Virus record (IMG/VR): IMGVR_UViG_3300006112_000008
Coordinates: 62,001 to 126,000 of that record
From: a virus
DNA length: 64,000 nt
Strand: one strand, 5' to 3'
Shown here: positions 52,283 through 60,430 of the stretch, piece after piece
Position numbering within the stretch: the first letter of the stretch is position 1
How the letters are laid out: each line of letters starts with the position of its first letter
Notes under the pieces: model-generated
What the model saw: the letters and a program-made list of their open reading frames with translations, nothing else
Database searches by the model: none
What the model was told of the DNA's origin: nothing
Translations under genes and position numbers: made by a program

Positions 52283-55270
52283 TTAAGATAAGTCAATATT
52301 ATCTCCTATGTCTAGCTTTCCGGCCATAAAATCGGCAACTACCTGGGCTTCGCTAGAGTAGTGCATAGGTTTATTATGTTTATTCTCGTAGCTAGCCGCA
52401 AATAATCCCACAGCCGCCTCATTTGATGGGGTATATATAGGGCTAAAAGTTCTATGATAAATTAAGTTTTTCTCAGGGAATAACTTTTCTTTAACTTCTT
52501 CTTTAGCTGCGTCTCCTGCCGGAACTTGCACATTCAATTGGTCTCCGTCAGAATCAGCACCATAACCTTTAAACACCAAGGGGTTGAGCTTTATAGAGAA
52601 GTCTTTAGGATCCGGGTTAGGCCTAAGGTAGAATCCTTGAAAGTTATATTTGGATAACTGCGGGTCTCTGGTAACAATTCCTGGGCGATCCTTGAGTTCT
52701 TCTTGTAAAGCCAAGGAGGCTAAAGGGTGTTTAGACTTAACATAGTCTCTTGCCTTTGTGGCTGGTACTCCCTGCCTTACTAATCTCCGAATAACAAAAG
52801 GAGTGTATATATTCCACAAAATAGCCTGAGGAATTGCCGCTTCGTTCAATTGAAGATTTCCATCCGGCACAAGTACCCCTCTACCCACGAGGTCTATTGG
52901 TTTATTCACAACCTTTGCCTGGAACATTGAGCTTTTTGCACTACCTCCTTGTGTGCCCAGTGTTGTGGCTAACAAACCTTTAAAGTTTTTTTCTTTGCTC
53001 CTGGTGCTGATTGGTTCGCCTAAACCATACACAGCTCTAACGCCCTCGTATAATTTTTTGCGAGCCTCTCCTTTTAATTCCACTGGAGTATGCTCGTCTA
53101 TACCATTAAAAGATTTATTAACCAGCATCAAATCTTTATATAGCTCGTTAACATCAGCGCTCATGATTTGATTACCTTGAGCAGTAATAGGTCTATATTG
53201 GGCAGGGATAACCGGAATTTTAGAAATTAATAAATCTTTAGGATGTAAATCCTGCCTCTTCAACATGGTTAAGAAAGACAAAACTTTAACAGCTGAGTCT
53301 CTCTCTGTTTTTCTGTTAGACTTAATGTAACCCTTCAGCTCGTTTATTTTATCGTCTAGCTTTATACCATTTAAAGCTTTCTCTAACGATCCATCAGCAA
53401 GCATCTCTTCAAACTTATTTTTAGTAACTCCTAAAAGTTTACGAAGTGGTTCTTCACTAACAGGATTGGGGACTTTAAATGAAAGATTGATATGATTATA
53501 GTTATCTCCATAAATACCTACATTTACAGGGTCAAAAAGTCCGTTATTCTCAGCGACTAATTCACCATTTTTTAATTTGTAGGTTAGAGGTTCATGAATT
53601 TCACCGTGACTAATTTTTTCTATATCCTTATCTGTTTGGGGAAGAATATTAAACTTAGTTCCCTCTTGATTAACGTGCACACCAGAACCTTCTAGGTGAG
53701 AGATAAACTTGTTAAATATAAATGGAACTTTTGGTGGAGGTGGAGCATAACCTAATTTTATTGCATTCCAGAACTCGTCGTTTTTTGTTCCTCTAACAAC
53801 GGCAACATCTTTTAAAACTTCTTTAGCGTCGTTAGAAAGTGCCACCGTGGTTGCAAGATTTCCCAAACGCTTACTCTTTTCTTCTGTGCCCGCCTTAGAG
53901 GGTTGCATATTGATATCGTAGGTAGTTCCTGACGATCTGGACGAAATTTTATCTTCAGCTATATGATGGAGTCGAGTGTAGTAAGATGGTCCGGTGAATA
54001 CTTCTATGTGTTTACCAGAAACAGGATCGTATAATTTCTCTGTGTCTTTTATGCCGTGTTTCTCTAATTCTTTTATTGTTTTTTCAACAACGCTACCATC
54101 AGAGAATGGTGTGATTTTTAGACTATGTCCTAATTTTTGAGCAACCTTGCCCATTGCCATGGTCGTGATGAGCCCCGGAGCAACACGGCTAGTAACACTC
54201 ATCGAATTGAGCAATACATCTATAGGTTTACCGTCTTCTCCTTGAGGCATTTCACTATTGCTAACAATTCTAACCACCCCCTTTGCTCCGAAAGGATTAG
54301 ATAGTTTGTCAGCTGTGGCCATAGGCCTACGAGTCTTTATAGTTACTGTGATTAATTTACCTGTGTTGCTAACATCCACAACTTCACCATCGTGCTCGTA
54401 AGTCCAGGTCTCTGTGATATCTGAATACGCGTTTTTTAATGCTCTGGAAAGTTTACCTAATTGAATCTCTAATGACTTTAATGTTTTAGGCTGATAGGCA
54501 AGAATCAATGGATCTCCGTGCTTTACTACACTTCCCCTTTTCACAACACCAGAGCTATCTAATTTACCTAACTGGTCATTAAAGTATTTATTAGGAAACA
54601 GAGAAACATATTTATCTTTTTCTGTTTCTATACCTCTAGCTATCTCCAATCTAACTGGAACAAGTTGCTCTGCTTCTAATTTTTTTGCAGCATCTTCGCT
54701 AATAACAAGTGCGTCCTCAAAGTTATACGATCTATACGGCATCACGGCCGTTTTGAGATTCATACCCAAGGCCATATTGCCATGACTGTCTGAGTAGTTA
54801 GAGGTAGCTAATAAACTTTCAGGTTTAACAGAATCACCTACTTTAACAGTAGGTGTATGGTGCATATAACTTTCTCTACCTACTAAATAATTTTGATAAA
54901 GCGGATGTTCGTGCTCTTTACCAGAGTTGTCTTTTATAACAATCTTGTCGTTGTCTACTGAAGTGACTTTTCCTGAAATATTGCTGCGTATACTAACAAG
55001 CTTGTGTCCAAACTGTTCAACAAAGCTCTTGTGTTCCTGACTTTCGCTAGATTGAACCAACGGGGCTTCTCTGTTAACCAGAGTCATGGCCTGCAGCGAA
55101 CTCTTGTCTCCGATAAGCACACGAGCACCGGAAACGCTGCTCAGGCTAGGTATGAGATTTGTAACAGGAGAGAAGAAATCCGTGGTGCTCGGAATCTTAT
55201 AATCTACTTTAGTTGATCTTGGGACTTTTTTGAGTTTTCCGTGGTCCAACACGAATTTGTACTCTTTCAT
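52283..55270 (-). CDS. RNA polymerase beta C-terminal/beta-prime N-terminal fusion, 995 aa
   Basis: Residues ~45-540 follow bacterial beta from about E. coli position 620 to its end: LKTAVMPYRSYNFEDALVIS (172-191), the active-site lysines in DKLSNPFGAKGVV (K322, K330; compare K1065 and K1073), DVLLNSMSVTSRVAPG (351-366) and HHIAEDKISSRSSGTTYDIN (435-454). Without a stop it continues as beta-prime: ISHGEIHEPLTY (553-564), IPVIPAQYRPI (685-695), LVGRGVLVPDGNLQLNEAAI (794-813), and the catalytic loop GADSDGDQLNVQ (904-915), which keeps the three Asp of NADFDGD (906, 908, 910). It ends ADFMAGKLDIGDNIDLS, just before the TTVGR site. The beta-prime N-terminal zinc ribbon is missing and the whole protein has no Cys. 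Confidence 0.92.
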   Translation of the reverse strand: MKEYKFVLDHGKLKKVPRSTKVDYKIPSTTDFFSPVTNLIPSLSSVSGARVLIGDKSSLQAMTLVNREAPLVQSSESQEHKSFVEQFGHKLVSIRSNISGKVTSVDNDKIVIKDNSGKEHEHPLYQNYLVGRESYMHHTPTVKVGDSVKPESLLATSNYSDSHGNMALGMNLKTAVMPYRSYNFEDALVISEDAAKKLEAEQLVPVRLEIARGIETEKDKYVSLFPNKYFNDQLGKLDSSGVVKRGSVVKHGDPLILAYQPKTLKSLEIQLGKLSRALKNAYSDITETWTYEHDGEVVDVSNTGKLITVTIKTRRPMATADKLSNPFGAKGVVRIVSNSEMPQGEDGKPIDVLLNSMSVTSRVAPGLITTMAMGKVAQKLGHSLKITPFSDGSVVEKTIKELEKHGIKDTEKLYDPVSGKHIEVFTGPSYYTRLHHIAEDKISSRSSGTTYDINMQPSKAGTEEKSKRLGNLATTVALSNDAKEVLKDVAVVRGTKNDEFWNAIKLGYAPPPPKVPFIFNKFISHLEGSGVHVNQEGTKFNILPQTDKDIEKISHGEIHEPLTYKLKNGELVAENNGLFDPVNVGIYGDNYNHINLSFKVPNPVSEEPLRKLLGVTKNKFEEMLADGSLEKALNGIKLDDKINELKGYIKSNRKTERDSAVKVLSFLTMLKRQDLHPKDLLISKIPVIPAQYRPITAQGNQIMSADVNELYKDLMLVNKSFNGIDEHTPVELKGEARKKLYEGVRAVYGLGEPISTRSKEKNFKGLLATTLGTQGGSAKSSMFQAKVVNKPIDLVGRGVLVPDGNLQLNEAAIPQAILWNIYTPFVIRRLVRQGVPATKARDYVKSKHPLASLALQEELKDRPGIVTRDPQLSKYNFQGFYLRPNPDPKDFSIKLNPLVFKGYGADSDGDQLNVQVPAGDAAKEEVKEKLFPEKNLIYHRTFSPIYTPSNEAAVGLFAASYENKHNKPMHYSSEAQVVADFMAGKLDIGDNIDLS

Positions 55271-55333
55271 CCAAACATTCTATCAACAGCCTGTTTAAAA
55301 GGCTACTGATTTGTTAATAGCCGCGTTATGTAG

Positions 55334-56125
55334 TTAATTCCTGAGCTCTGCCATTGCCTGCTCTAACTGGTCTAGGGTTAAACCCGCAGGAGTAGAATTG
55401 TTAGATTTAACCCATTCAACGTCCACAAGAGCATATGCCTCATCTGTAAACTTACTAAAGAAATCCCAAGTCATTGTGTAATATTGCCCCCATGAAATAA
55501 CTTTTAATCCAACATTATTATATCCGGCAGCAATAATGGCATGCCCTCCTACTATAGTATTGTCTGCTGAAGGTTCGAGTGTCCAAACAGCGGGAGGGTT
55601 GCCTTCTGGAGGAGTAATATATTGAGGAACGTCTATACCCATATACAACACACCACATGCATTGATAGCAGATTTTATGGCGTCAATGTGATTAACATGA
55701 ATTTCATAAAAAGCAGTCAACTTATGTCTCTCTGCGTCTCCCGACCCTACAGGTGCCCCCTCATTGAGAAGATAGGTGAGAACTTGCTGCTCATTACCAC
55801 CGTTATCTGTGGCAGGATTACCTGGTATATATCCGCAAGCGCGCTCATACAGGATTTCAACTTCAGCGTCGTCTTCTGTTAATAACTGCCCTGTTGTATT
55901 ATAACTCCAAACCTGTAGTGCGTGATAGAACGCCGCGCAGGTACAGTCGCCCAGTTGGTCATTCATCATCACTCCCAGATTGCTGGGCATTCCTACGGTA
56001 TAATCAACTTCTTCCGGAAAAGCGGGAATTGGTTTGCCCGCCAGCAGTGTGCGCATGAAGGGAATCTTGGGATTATGACTTCTTGGCTGCCTTCCTCCCT
56101 GAAATGTTTTTCCGGTTATGCTCAT
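55334..56125 (-). CDS. Papain-like cysteine peptidase, 263 aa
   Basis: The N-terminal motif NDQLGDCTCAAFYHALQVW gives oxyanion Gln57 and candidate nucleophile Cys63 with the spacing of papain Q19/C25. GGHAIIAAGYN gives the catalytic His195. SWGQYYTMTWDFF corresponds to the NSWG motif, but the Asn position is Ile210. The preceding region is basic with no signal peptide. C-terminal ~25 residues form a separate helix (LTLDQLEQAMAELRN). It lies at the promoter-proximal end of the minus-strand block before the polymerase. It could process virion or host proteins. An activity-impaired form is possible because of the missing Asn. Confidence 0.7.
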   Translation of the reverse strand: MSITGKTFQGGRQPRSHNPKIPFMRTLLAGKPIPAFPEEVDYTVGMPSNLGVMMNDQLGDCTCAAFYHALQVWSYNTTGQLLTEDDAEVEILYERACGYIPGNPATDNGGNEQQVLTYLLNEGAPVGSGDAERHKLTAFYEIHVNHIDAIKSAINACGVLYMGIDVPQYITPPEGNPPAVWTLEPSADNTIVGGHAIIAAGYNNVGLKVISWGQYYTMTWDFFSKFTDEAYALVDVEWVKSNNSTPAGLTLDQLEQAMAELRN

Positions 56126-56175
56126 AATATTAGATATGTTGGTTATACTAGAATATTTTAACCTTTTTAAAGAAG

Positions 56176-56487
56176 TTAGTCCACCTCTTCTGGGTTATCC
56201 ACAAATCTTAATCCGCATCTCCAGAGTACATGCGCTATGTCATCACTGATTTCATCCACGATGTCATTGTCTAATTCCCAAACAGCACAATGTATCAACT
56301 CATCCAAAAGAGTAGCCAGCATCTCCTTAGGTGATTGATCTGGATCTACAACCACAGTTTTACCTTTGGCTTCTGGGTTATCCGTGCGCCCTCTGTTCTT
56401 GGTTTCATTAATCAGATTAGGTAGCAATAGGAATTTATACCTTCTGCCTCTTACTGTGATAGAATGAATATTCTCTAGCTGTTTCAT
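56176..56487 (-). CDS. Degenerate zincin-like phage protein, 103 aa
   Basis: First gene of the minus-strand block. The C-terminal half, MLATLLDELIHCAVWELDND then DISDDIAHVLWRCGLRF-like, follows the pattern of small phage proteins with tLiHElLHa.w....e......iarvLWrlGyR. The first His of HExxH is Asp62 here (D-E-L-I-H66), so metal-dependent peptidase activity is doubtful. The N-terminus is basic (ITVRGRRYKFLLLPNLI). Confidence 0.5.
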   Translation of the reverse strand: MKQLENIHSITVRGRRYKFLLLPNLINETKNRGRTDNPEAKGKTVVVDPDQSPKEMLATLLDELIHCAVWELDNDIVDEISDDIAHVLWRCGLRFVDNPEEVD

Positions 56488-56498
56488 AATGTATTTGC

Positions 56499-56559
56499 AG
56501 ACTAGGATACTCTATAAACCCCTATATTGGAAGCGAGGATTTCAAGGGCCACCTAGTCT
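56499..56559. repeat. 8-bp inverted repeat in the divergent intergenic region
   Basis: AGACTAGG (56499-56506) is repeated inverted as CCTAGTCT (56552-56559), separated by 45 nt that contain TCTATAAACCCCTATATTGG. It lies between the divergent genes and next to the Rep-like gene. It might be an operator, a terminator-like fold or a Rep target; nothing decides among these. Confidence 0.4.
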
Positions 56560-56632
56560 ATTAGATAGATCCCTCTTTTTAACATCTCTCTCCTACACAT
56601 TCCATCATCCAAAAGATTCCAGTACAGAGAAT

Positions 56633-56661
56633 TTGACAACCGTGCTTTCTGTGGATAATTT
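56633..56661 (+). promoter_or_regulatory. Promoter of the plus-strand block
   Basis: An exact TTGACA (56633-56638) is followed after 15 nt by GATAAT (56654-56659), or after 17 nt by TAATTT. The predicted start of transcription falls at or very near ATG 56668, so the first transcript would be leaderless or would use the in-frame ATG at 56713, which follows GGGGTGG. Confidence 0.55.
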
Positions 56662-56667
56662 GAGCCC

Positions 56668-58035
56668 ATGCTTTCAGAAGAAGAGTTAGCCGGACAATTG
56701 TGTGGGGTGGACATGAAACCTAACCGCCCAAGGGATAGGGTAATTAACGAATGGTTGGCTTTAGGGGCGAACAGGTGTATGAACAAACCCCTAGACTATT
56801 CTCCCACCTCTAGAGCTGAAGTAGACCCTACAAATATGCGCTCTATAATTGCTGGTTGGGATTATCTCACTCCTGGTGAAAGTTGGAACATACTTAGAAT
56901 ACTAGAGAAAGAAGTTCAGGGTGAAGGTAGATCTGGTAATCATGGAATCATTTACTATCCTGCATGGGGTATGAAGCGTAAGAACCAATTTACTCGTTGG
57001 TGCTCATTTGTTGCTCTTACTGGTGATAGCCTGTTGAGCTCTGGTTCTCTCTTAAACAGTATGCTCTCATATAAGAAAGGAGTTTGTGGTAAGAATCTCA
57101 AAAGCAAGACTCTCAACCCATATACTACTAGGAATGATAGTACAAAGTGGTTGAATCAGCGTTCGCTCTCTATCTCTGATCTCTTCAGGTCTGGTAAACG
57201 TGCTATGACCTTTGTTATTCATGAAGATGATGTTCACATTCCAGATCACGGTGAAGAATGGATATCTAGTTTGGACGGTGACTTCAAGAAAACCAGAGGT
57301 AGGTTGATGGCATTGAAGCGCTCTGGCGTTATCTCTGACTACTTCTACAGTCATGAGTGCAGTGCTACTTCTATCTCTAGCCGTGTGATTCATCCTCATA
57401 CTCATGTGGTGTTCTGGGCGGATAAAGGTTGGTCAGAAGAGGATATGAGATCTAAACTTAAGTTAGACAAAGCTATTTCTATGGGAATGGCTGGAGATAA
57501 CAAATATATAACCTGGAAGAGCAGAACCTCTGAGTTTGAGAACTATCTAGGATACATAACTGGTGTGTATGATTGGAGTGATAGACTGTCCACTGAGTGG
57601 AATCCTGATGATGGTGCCGAGCTGGTTAGAAATGCTCGTGAGATGGCATACTCTGTGGCTTATTTCTTCCTACATACACACAAAACAGGGTGCGGAGGAT
57701 TAGAGAAGAATCCTGACTTGCAAAAAAAGCATTCTAAAGATAAAATCGATAGAACTAAATCTTGCGCAAACCCAGAATATGAATCCAGAAGCACTGAAGT
57801 CAGGAATGTTAGAAGTATTATCTCAGGAGGGAATATCCAAAGAAGCCTCGCTGGGAATAGTGGATACAATACTCTCGAACAAAGAGACTATGGAGTTCCT
57901 GGAGAAGACTTCAGCTCTGTTGAATCAAGTGAGAGAAGAGAGTCTAGAGTTCAGAAAGGGCGTGAAAGAGGCTTTGCTAGAAGAAGGAAAGGACGAAGCA
58001 TTCATAGAGGGATTCTTCAAAGAGAGCGAGGTTGA
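56668..58035 (+). CDS. Putative HUH-type Rep-like endonuclease, 455 aa
   Basis: Residues 241-250 (IHPHTHVVFW) match motif 2 of rolling-circle Rep proteins (HPHxHVLl), with His244 and His246 as metal ligands. AMTFVIHEDDVHI (179-191) could be motif 1, and ENYLGYITGVYDW (291-303) supplies Tyr293, Tyr296 and Tyr301 as candidates for motif 3. The N-terminal ~110 residues are Trp/Arg-rich. From about residue 371 the frame overlaps the next gene and becomes Arg/Ser/Gly-rich, as expected of a shadow translation, so the true conserved part is probably ~1-370. Start: ATG 56668, or ATG 56713 (Met16). It may initiate replication or nick DNA at the adjacent repeat; inference. Confidence 0.55.
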   Translation: MLSEEELAGQLCGVDMKPNRPRDRVINEWLALGANRCMNKPLDYSPTSRAEVDPTNMRSIIAGWDYLTPGESWNILRILEKEVQGEGRSGNHGIIYYPAWGMKRKNQFTRWCSFVALTGDSLLSSGSLLNSMLSYKKGVCGKNLKSKTLNPYTTRNDSTKWLNQRSLSISDLFRSGKRAMTFVIHEDDVHIPDHGEEWISSLDGDFKKTRGRLMALKRSGVISDYFYSHECSATSISSRVIHPHTHVVFWADKGWSEEDMRSKLKLDKAISMGMAGDNKYITWKSRTSEFENYLGYITGVYDWSDRLSTEWNPDDGAELVRNAREMAYSVAYFFLHTHKTGCGGLEKNPDLQKKHSKDKIDRTKSCANPEYESRSTEVRNVRSIISGGNIQRSLAGNSGYNTLEQRDYGVPGEDFSSVESSERRESRVQKGRERGFARRRKGRSIHRGILQRERG

Positions 58036-58879
58036 ACTAGAGAAGATTGCAGGAGAGTTCAACGAGAAGACCGCAGGAGGAGAAGCTTCACTCCTCAGGG
58101 GACTAGGTGGTATAGGTGAGGGCTTGGGTAGAGTTTTCAAGGGAGTAGGAGACACCTGGAGAGAAGCAGGAAAGGGTGAGGGTATGCTGCAAGGATTGAA
58201 AAATACATTTATGGGTGTCGGAGAAGAGGCAAATAAGATTCGTCCTGGCTTCAGTGCTTCAGAAGGGGCTGGAGGAGTTCCTGCATCAGAAGCAGCGCAT
58301 CCAGCTGCGGAGCCTATTACACCTGCAGCAGAACCCACAACTTCCACCCCTCAAGCAACTCCACAGTCAGGAGACCCTGGATTCATGGGTCCAGGATTCT
58401 GGGCACGTAGATGGAACAAAGCAGGCAAGGGGGCCCTCTACGGCGGTGGAATAGGTGCACTGGGAGGTTTACCAGGAGCTTTAGGAGGAGCCGCGCTAGG
58501 AGGGGCTGCCGGACTATTAGGTAGAGCAGGAGTTGCTGGCGTTGGTGCCGGTGCATTAGGAGGAGGAGCTTTACTGGGTAGGTCTATCTCAGGAGATGGG
58601 GGAGACTTCAAATATGGTCAGCCGCCCTGGAACCAACACCAAATGATTCCAGGAATTTCTAACGAGCTGGCTGGTACGGCAGGAGGCGCATTAGGTGCAT
58701 TGATGCTCAGCAAAGAATTGGGGCTTCCTCTAGGCACAGTGACTCCTTTACTTTTAGGCGGGTTTCTAGGCCATAAGTTCTTACCAGGCATGATGAACTC
58801 TGCTATGGGAGGGGGCAACCCGTTAGCTAGCTATGGTTATGGTTGGAGCAGAGACGCGATGCCTTCCTCTATCAGATAA
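57779..58879 (+). CDS. Glycine-zipper membrane-like protein, 366 aa
   Basis: The acidic helical N-terminal ~100 residues (SGMLEVLSQEGISKEASLGI, GKDEAFIEGFFKESEVELEK) carry the phage's recurrent FxxGFxK-type motif. A Pro/Ala/Thr linker (EPITPAAEPTTSTPQATPQS) follows. Then comes a long Gly-rich hydrophobic region (~215-280, GALYGGGIGALGGLPGALGG and repeats) and a second one near 305-345. It overlaps the Rep-like frame by 257 nt. No enzyme motif. Likely a virion membrane-interacting protein, perhaps ejected; not recognised as a known family. Confidence 0.6.
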   Translation: MNPEALKSGMLEVLSQEGISKEASLGIVDTILSNKETMEFLEKTSALLNQVREESLEFRKGVKEALLEEGKDEAFIEGFFKESEVELEKIAGEFNEKTAGGEASLLRGLGGIGEGLGRVFKGVGDTWREAGKGEGMLQGLKNTFMGVGEEANKIRPGFSASEGAGGVPASEAAHPAAEPITPAAEPTTSTPQATPQSGDPGFMGPGFWARRWNKAGKGALYGGGIGALGGLPGALGGAALGGAAGLLGRAGVAGVGAGALGGGALLGRSISGDGGDFKYGQPPWNQHQMIPGISNELAGTAGGALGALMLSKELGLPLGTVTPLLLGGFLGHKFLPGMMNSAMGGGNPLASYGYGWSRDAMPSSIR

Positions 58880-58881
58880 AT

Positions 58882-59682
58882 ATGGATTTAGACCTCACGG
58901 CTTTTAGCTTGGGCTTTAATGACCTCCTCAACGAGAAGAAGGGAGATTTCAATAGCTATGTAGACCACCTGGCTAACGAGAATATACTTCCATCTTTCTC
59001 AGGGCAGAAGAACTGGAAATATGTGGTTACTCCTGAAGGGTTGAGGCTATCTGATGGTAACCATGTTTACGGCTTTGGATTGAGTGAGTTCGGAGGAGAA
59101 CTCAAACCTGTTGAAAAACTCAAAGATATAAATATATTAGACTTTGAGAAAGACAAACTGCACGGAGGCACGGCCCAAATCCACAGAAGTAGCCCGCACA
59201 GCATCTATATGACCCTAGCCACAGGCAGAGAAAATCCTACATTTGTGTTAGAGCACAGTGAAGGCAGAAACTGGAAATATCTGCCATCTAAAAAGATGAT
59301 GAAGAGGTTAGAGGCTATTAAAAATCAAGAATCGCAAGTCATTCCTAAAGTTGATCCAGAAGCACTCTTGAGAGGAGGAGAAGAAGAAATTAAAACTGCA
59401 GAATTCAACGGACTTCTAGGCTCTCCTGAAAATGCGGCTCATCTCATGTTCGGAGGAATCAACAATGTGAGAGGAGCTATGGGCGCAATGGCTTCACACC
59501 CTCTACTCACCATAGGTGGAACAATTCTTGGAGGGTTGCTCTTGAATCATCTTAGAAAGAAACTTAGCCCTGAATATAATCAGCAAATGCAGGCAAACCC
59601 AGGGCAAGAGTTCAATAGATCTGTTGGACTTCCATTGCTCGCTGGTGGAGCTCTTGTGGGGTTAGGAGGGGCTTTAAAATGA
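58882..59682 (+). CDS. Protein with C-terminal membrane segments, 266 aa
   Basis: I start at ATG 58882, three bases after the previous stop, instead of the upstream ATG 58843 in the preceding gene. The N-terminal ~150 residues are soluble (DLDLTAFSLGFNDLLNEKKG, WKYVVTPEGLRLSDGNHVYG, WKYLPSKKMMKRLEAI). Two hydrophobic segments follow (LLTIGGTILGGLLLNHL and GLPLLAGGALVGLGGAL), the last ending the protein. It is coupled to the next gene by an ATGA overlap. Function unknown. Confidence 0.55.
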   Translation: MDLDLTAFSLGFNDLLNEKKGDFNSYVDHLANENILPSFSGQKNWKYVVTPEGLRLSDGNHVYGFGLSEFGGELKPVEKLKDINILDFEKDKLHGGTAQIHRSSPHSIYMTLATGRENPTFVLEHSEGRNWKYLPSKKMMKRLEAIKNQESQVIPKVDPEALLRGGEEEIKTAEFNGLLGSPENAAHLMFGGINNVRGAMGAMASHPLLTIGGTILGGLLLNHLRKKLSPEYNQQMQANPGQEFNRSVGLPLLAGGALVGLGGALK

Positions 59683-60062
59683 ACGAAGCTATCTCAACAG
59701 GCATGGAAGGGTTGGAGCTAGGAGGTGCGCTGGATTTCTCTAGTTTGATAGGTCCAGGAGAAACAATGCTTCCTGCGGATCTTGCAAAATATATAAAAGC
59801 AGACCATGCTCTTTCTCAGGATCAAAAGACCCACATATTGAGAATGCTCAACTCACCAGATGTAGCCAGTCATTTGCTCGCCGGAACAGCAGGGGCAGCC
59901 TTGGCTCTGGCTGTGGCTAGGTGGAAAAAGATGAGCGGCACTAGCCAGGTACTTATGAGCTTGGCAGGTTTTGGATTAGGAAATATAATATTAAACAAAT
60001 TGATGGGTCCCTCGAAATTTACACGTTGGGACCCTGATACAGGAACAGTCACAGTACTATGA
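59679..60062 (+). CDS. Small two-segment membrane protein, 127 aa
   Basis: The acidic N-terminus is followed by a helix (DLAKYIKADHALSQDQKTHI) and two hydrophobic segments (ASHLLAGTAGAALALAVARW and QVLMSLAGFGLGNIILNKLM), ending with a polar TGTVTVL tail. It is coupled to both neighbours by 4-nt overlaps. Not recognised. Probably part of the same membrane-active set as the adjacent genes. Confidence 0.5.
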   Translation: MNEAISTGMEGLELGGALDFSSLIGPGETMLPADLAKYIKADHALSQDQKTHILRMLNSPDVASHLLAGTAGAALALAVARWKKMSGTSQVLMSLAGFGLGNIILNKLMGPSKFTRWDPDTGTVTVL

Positions 60063-60430
60063 ACTTAACATCTTACGCAAAAACAATAAAAGAAGTATTA
60101 GCCGATGATCTTCAGAAGATCGGAAGCTCGTTGGAGGAATTCGAGCATGCCCTGGCTAATATCAATACGGCAGAAGGAGCCATGAAGGTTGCGTCTGATC
60201 TTAATGTAATGAATGACTTTCTCATTCGTCCTGCTGCAGGTATTGCAGGAGGTCTTCCTCATTGGGCCATGAACACAAGCGCCGCAGCAGGAGCTGCTGG
60301 CGGCATGGCTTTTGACGAGATGGAAAATAATGTTTCAGAATTAAATCAAGCCCTAGCCAGAGAGAGGCAGAAGGTACATATGATTAGAAATTTAACCCAC
60401 AAACTAAAACAAGAACATGGCCTACACTAA
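60059..60430 (+). CDS. Small helical protein with one hydrophobic segment, 123 aa
   Basis: N-terminal amphipathic helices (TSYAKTIKEVLADDLQKIGS, EEFEHALANINTAEGAMKVA), an Ala/Gly-rich hydrophobic segment (AAGIAGGLPHWAMNTSAAAG then AAGGMAF) and a charged C-terminal coiled coil (VSELNQALARERQKVHMIRN). The gene overlaps the next by 14 nt. Not recognised. Confidence 0.5.
   Translation: MNLTSYAKTIKEVLADDLQKIGSSLEEFEHALANINTAEGAMKVASDLNVMNDFLIRPAAGIAGGLPHWAMNTSAAAGAAGGMAFDEMENNVSELNQALARERQKVHMIRNLTHKLKQEHGLH

Noticed and set aside
51136-52283. Self-splicing intron or intein between the two beta-prime pieces
   Set aside because: The intervening DNA has three intact, overlapping genes, the upstream piece ends in a proper stop and the downstream piece has its own start; no intein Cys/His-Asn borders or intron core are visible.
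56176-56487. Active HExxH metallopeptidase
   Set aside because: The first His is Asp in D-E-L-I-H, so the motif is broken.
58843-58881. ATG 58843 as start of the 266-aa protein
   Set aside because: The 13 extra residues lie in the end of the preceding gene; ATG 58882 follows its stop by two bases.
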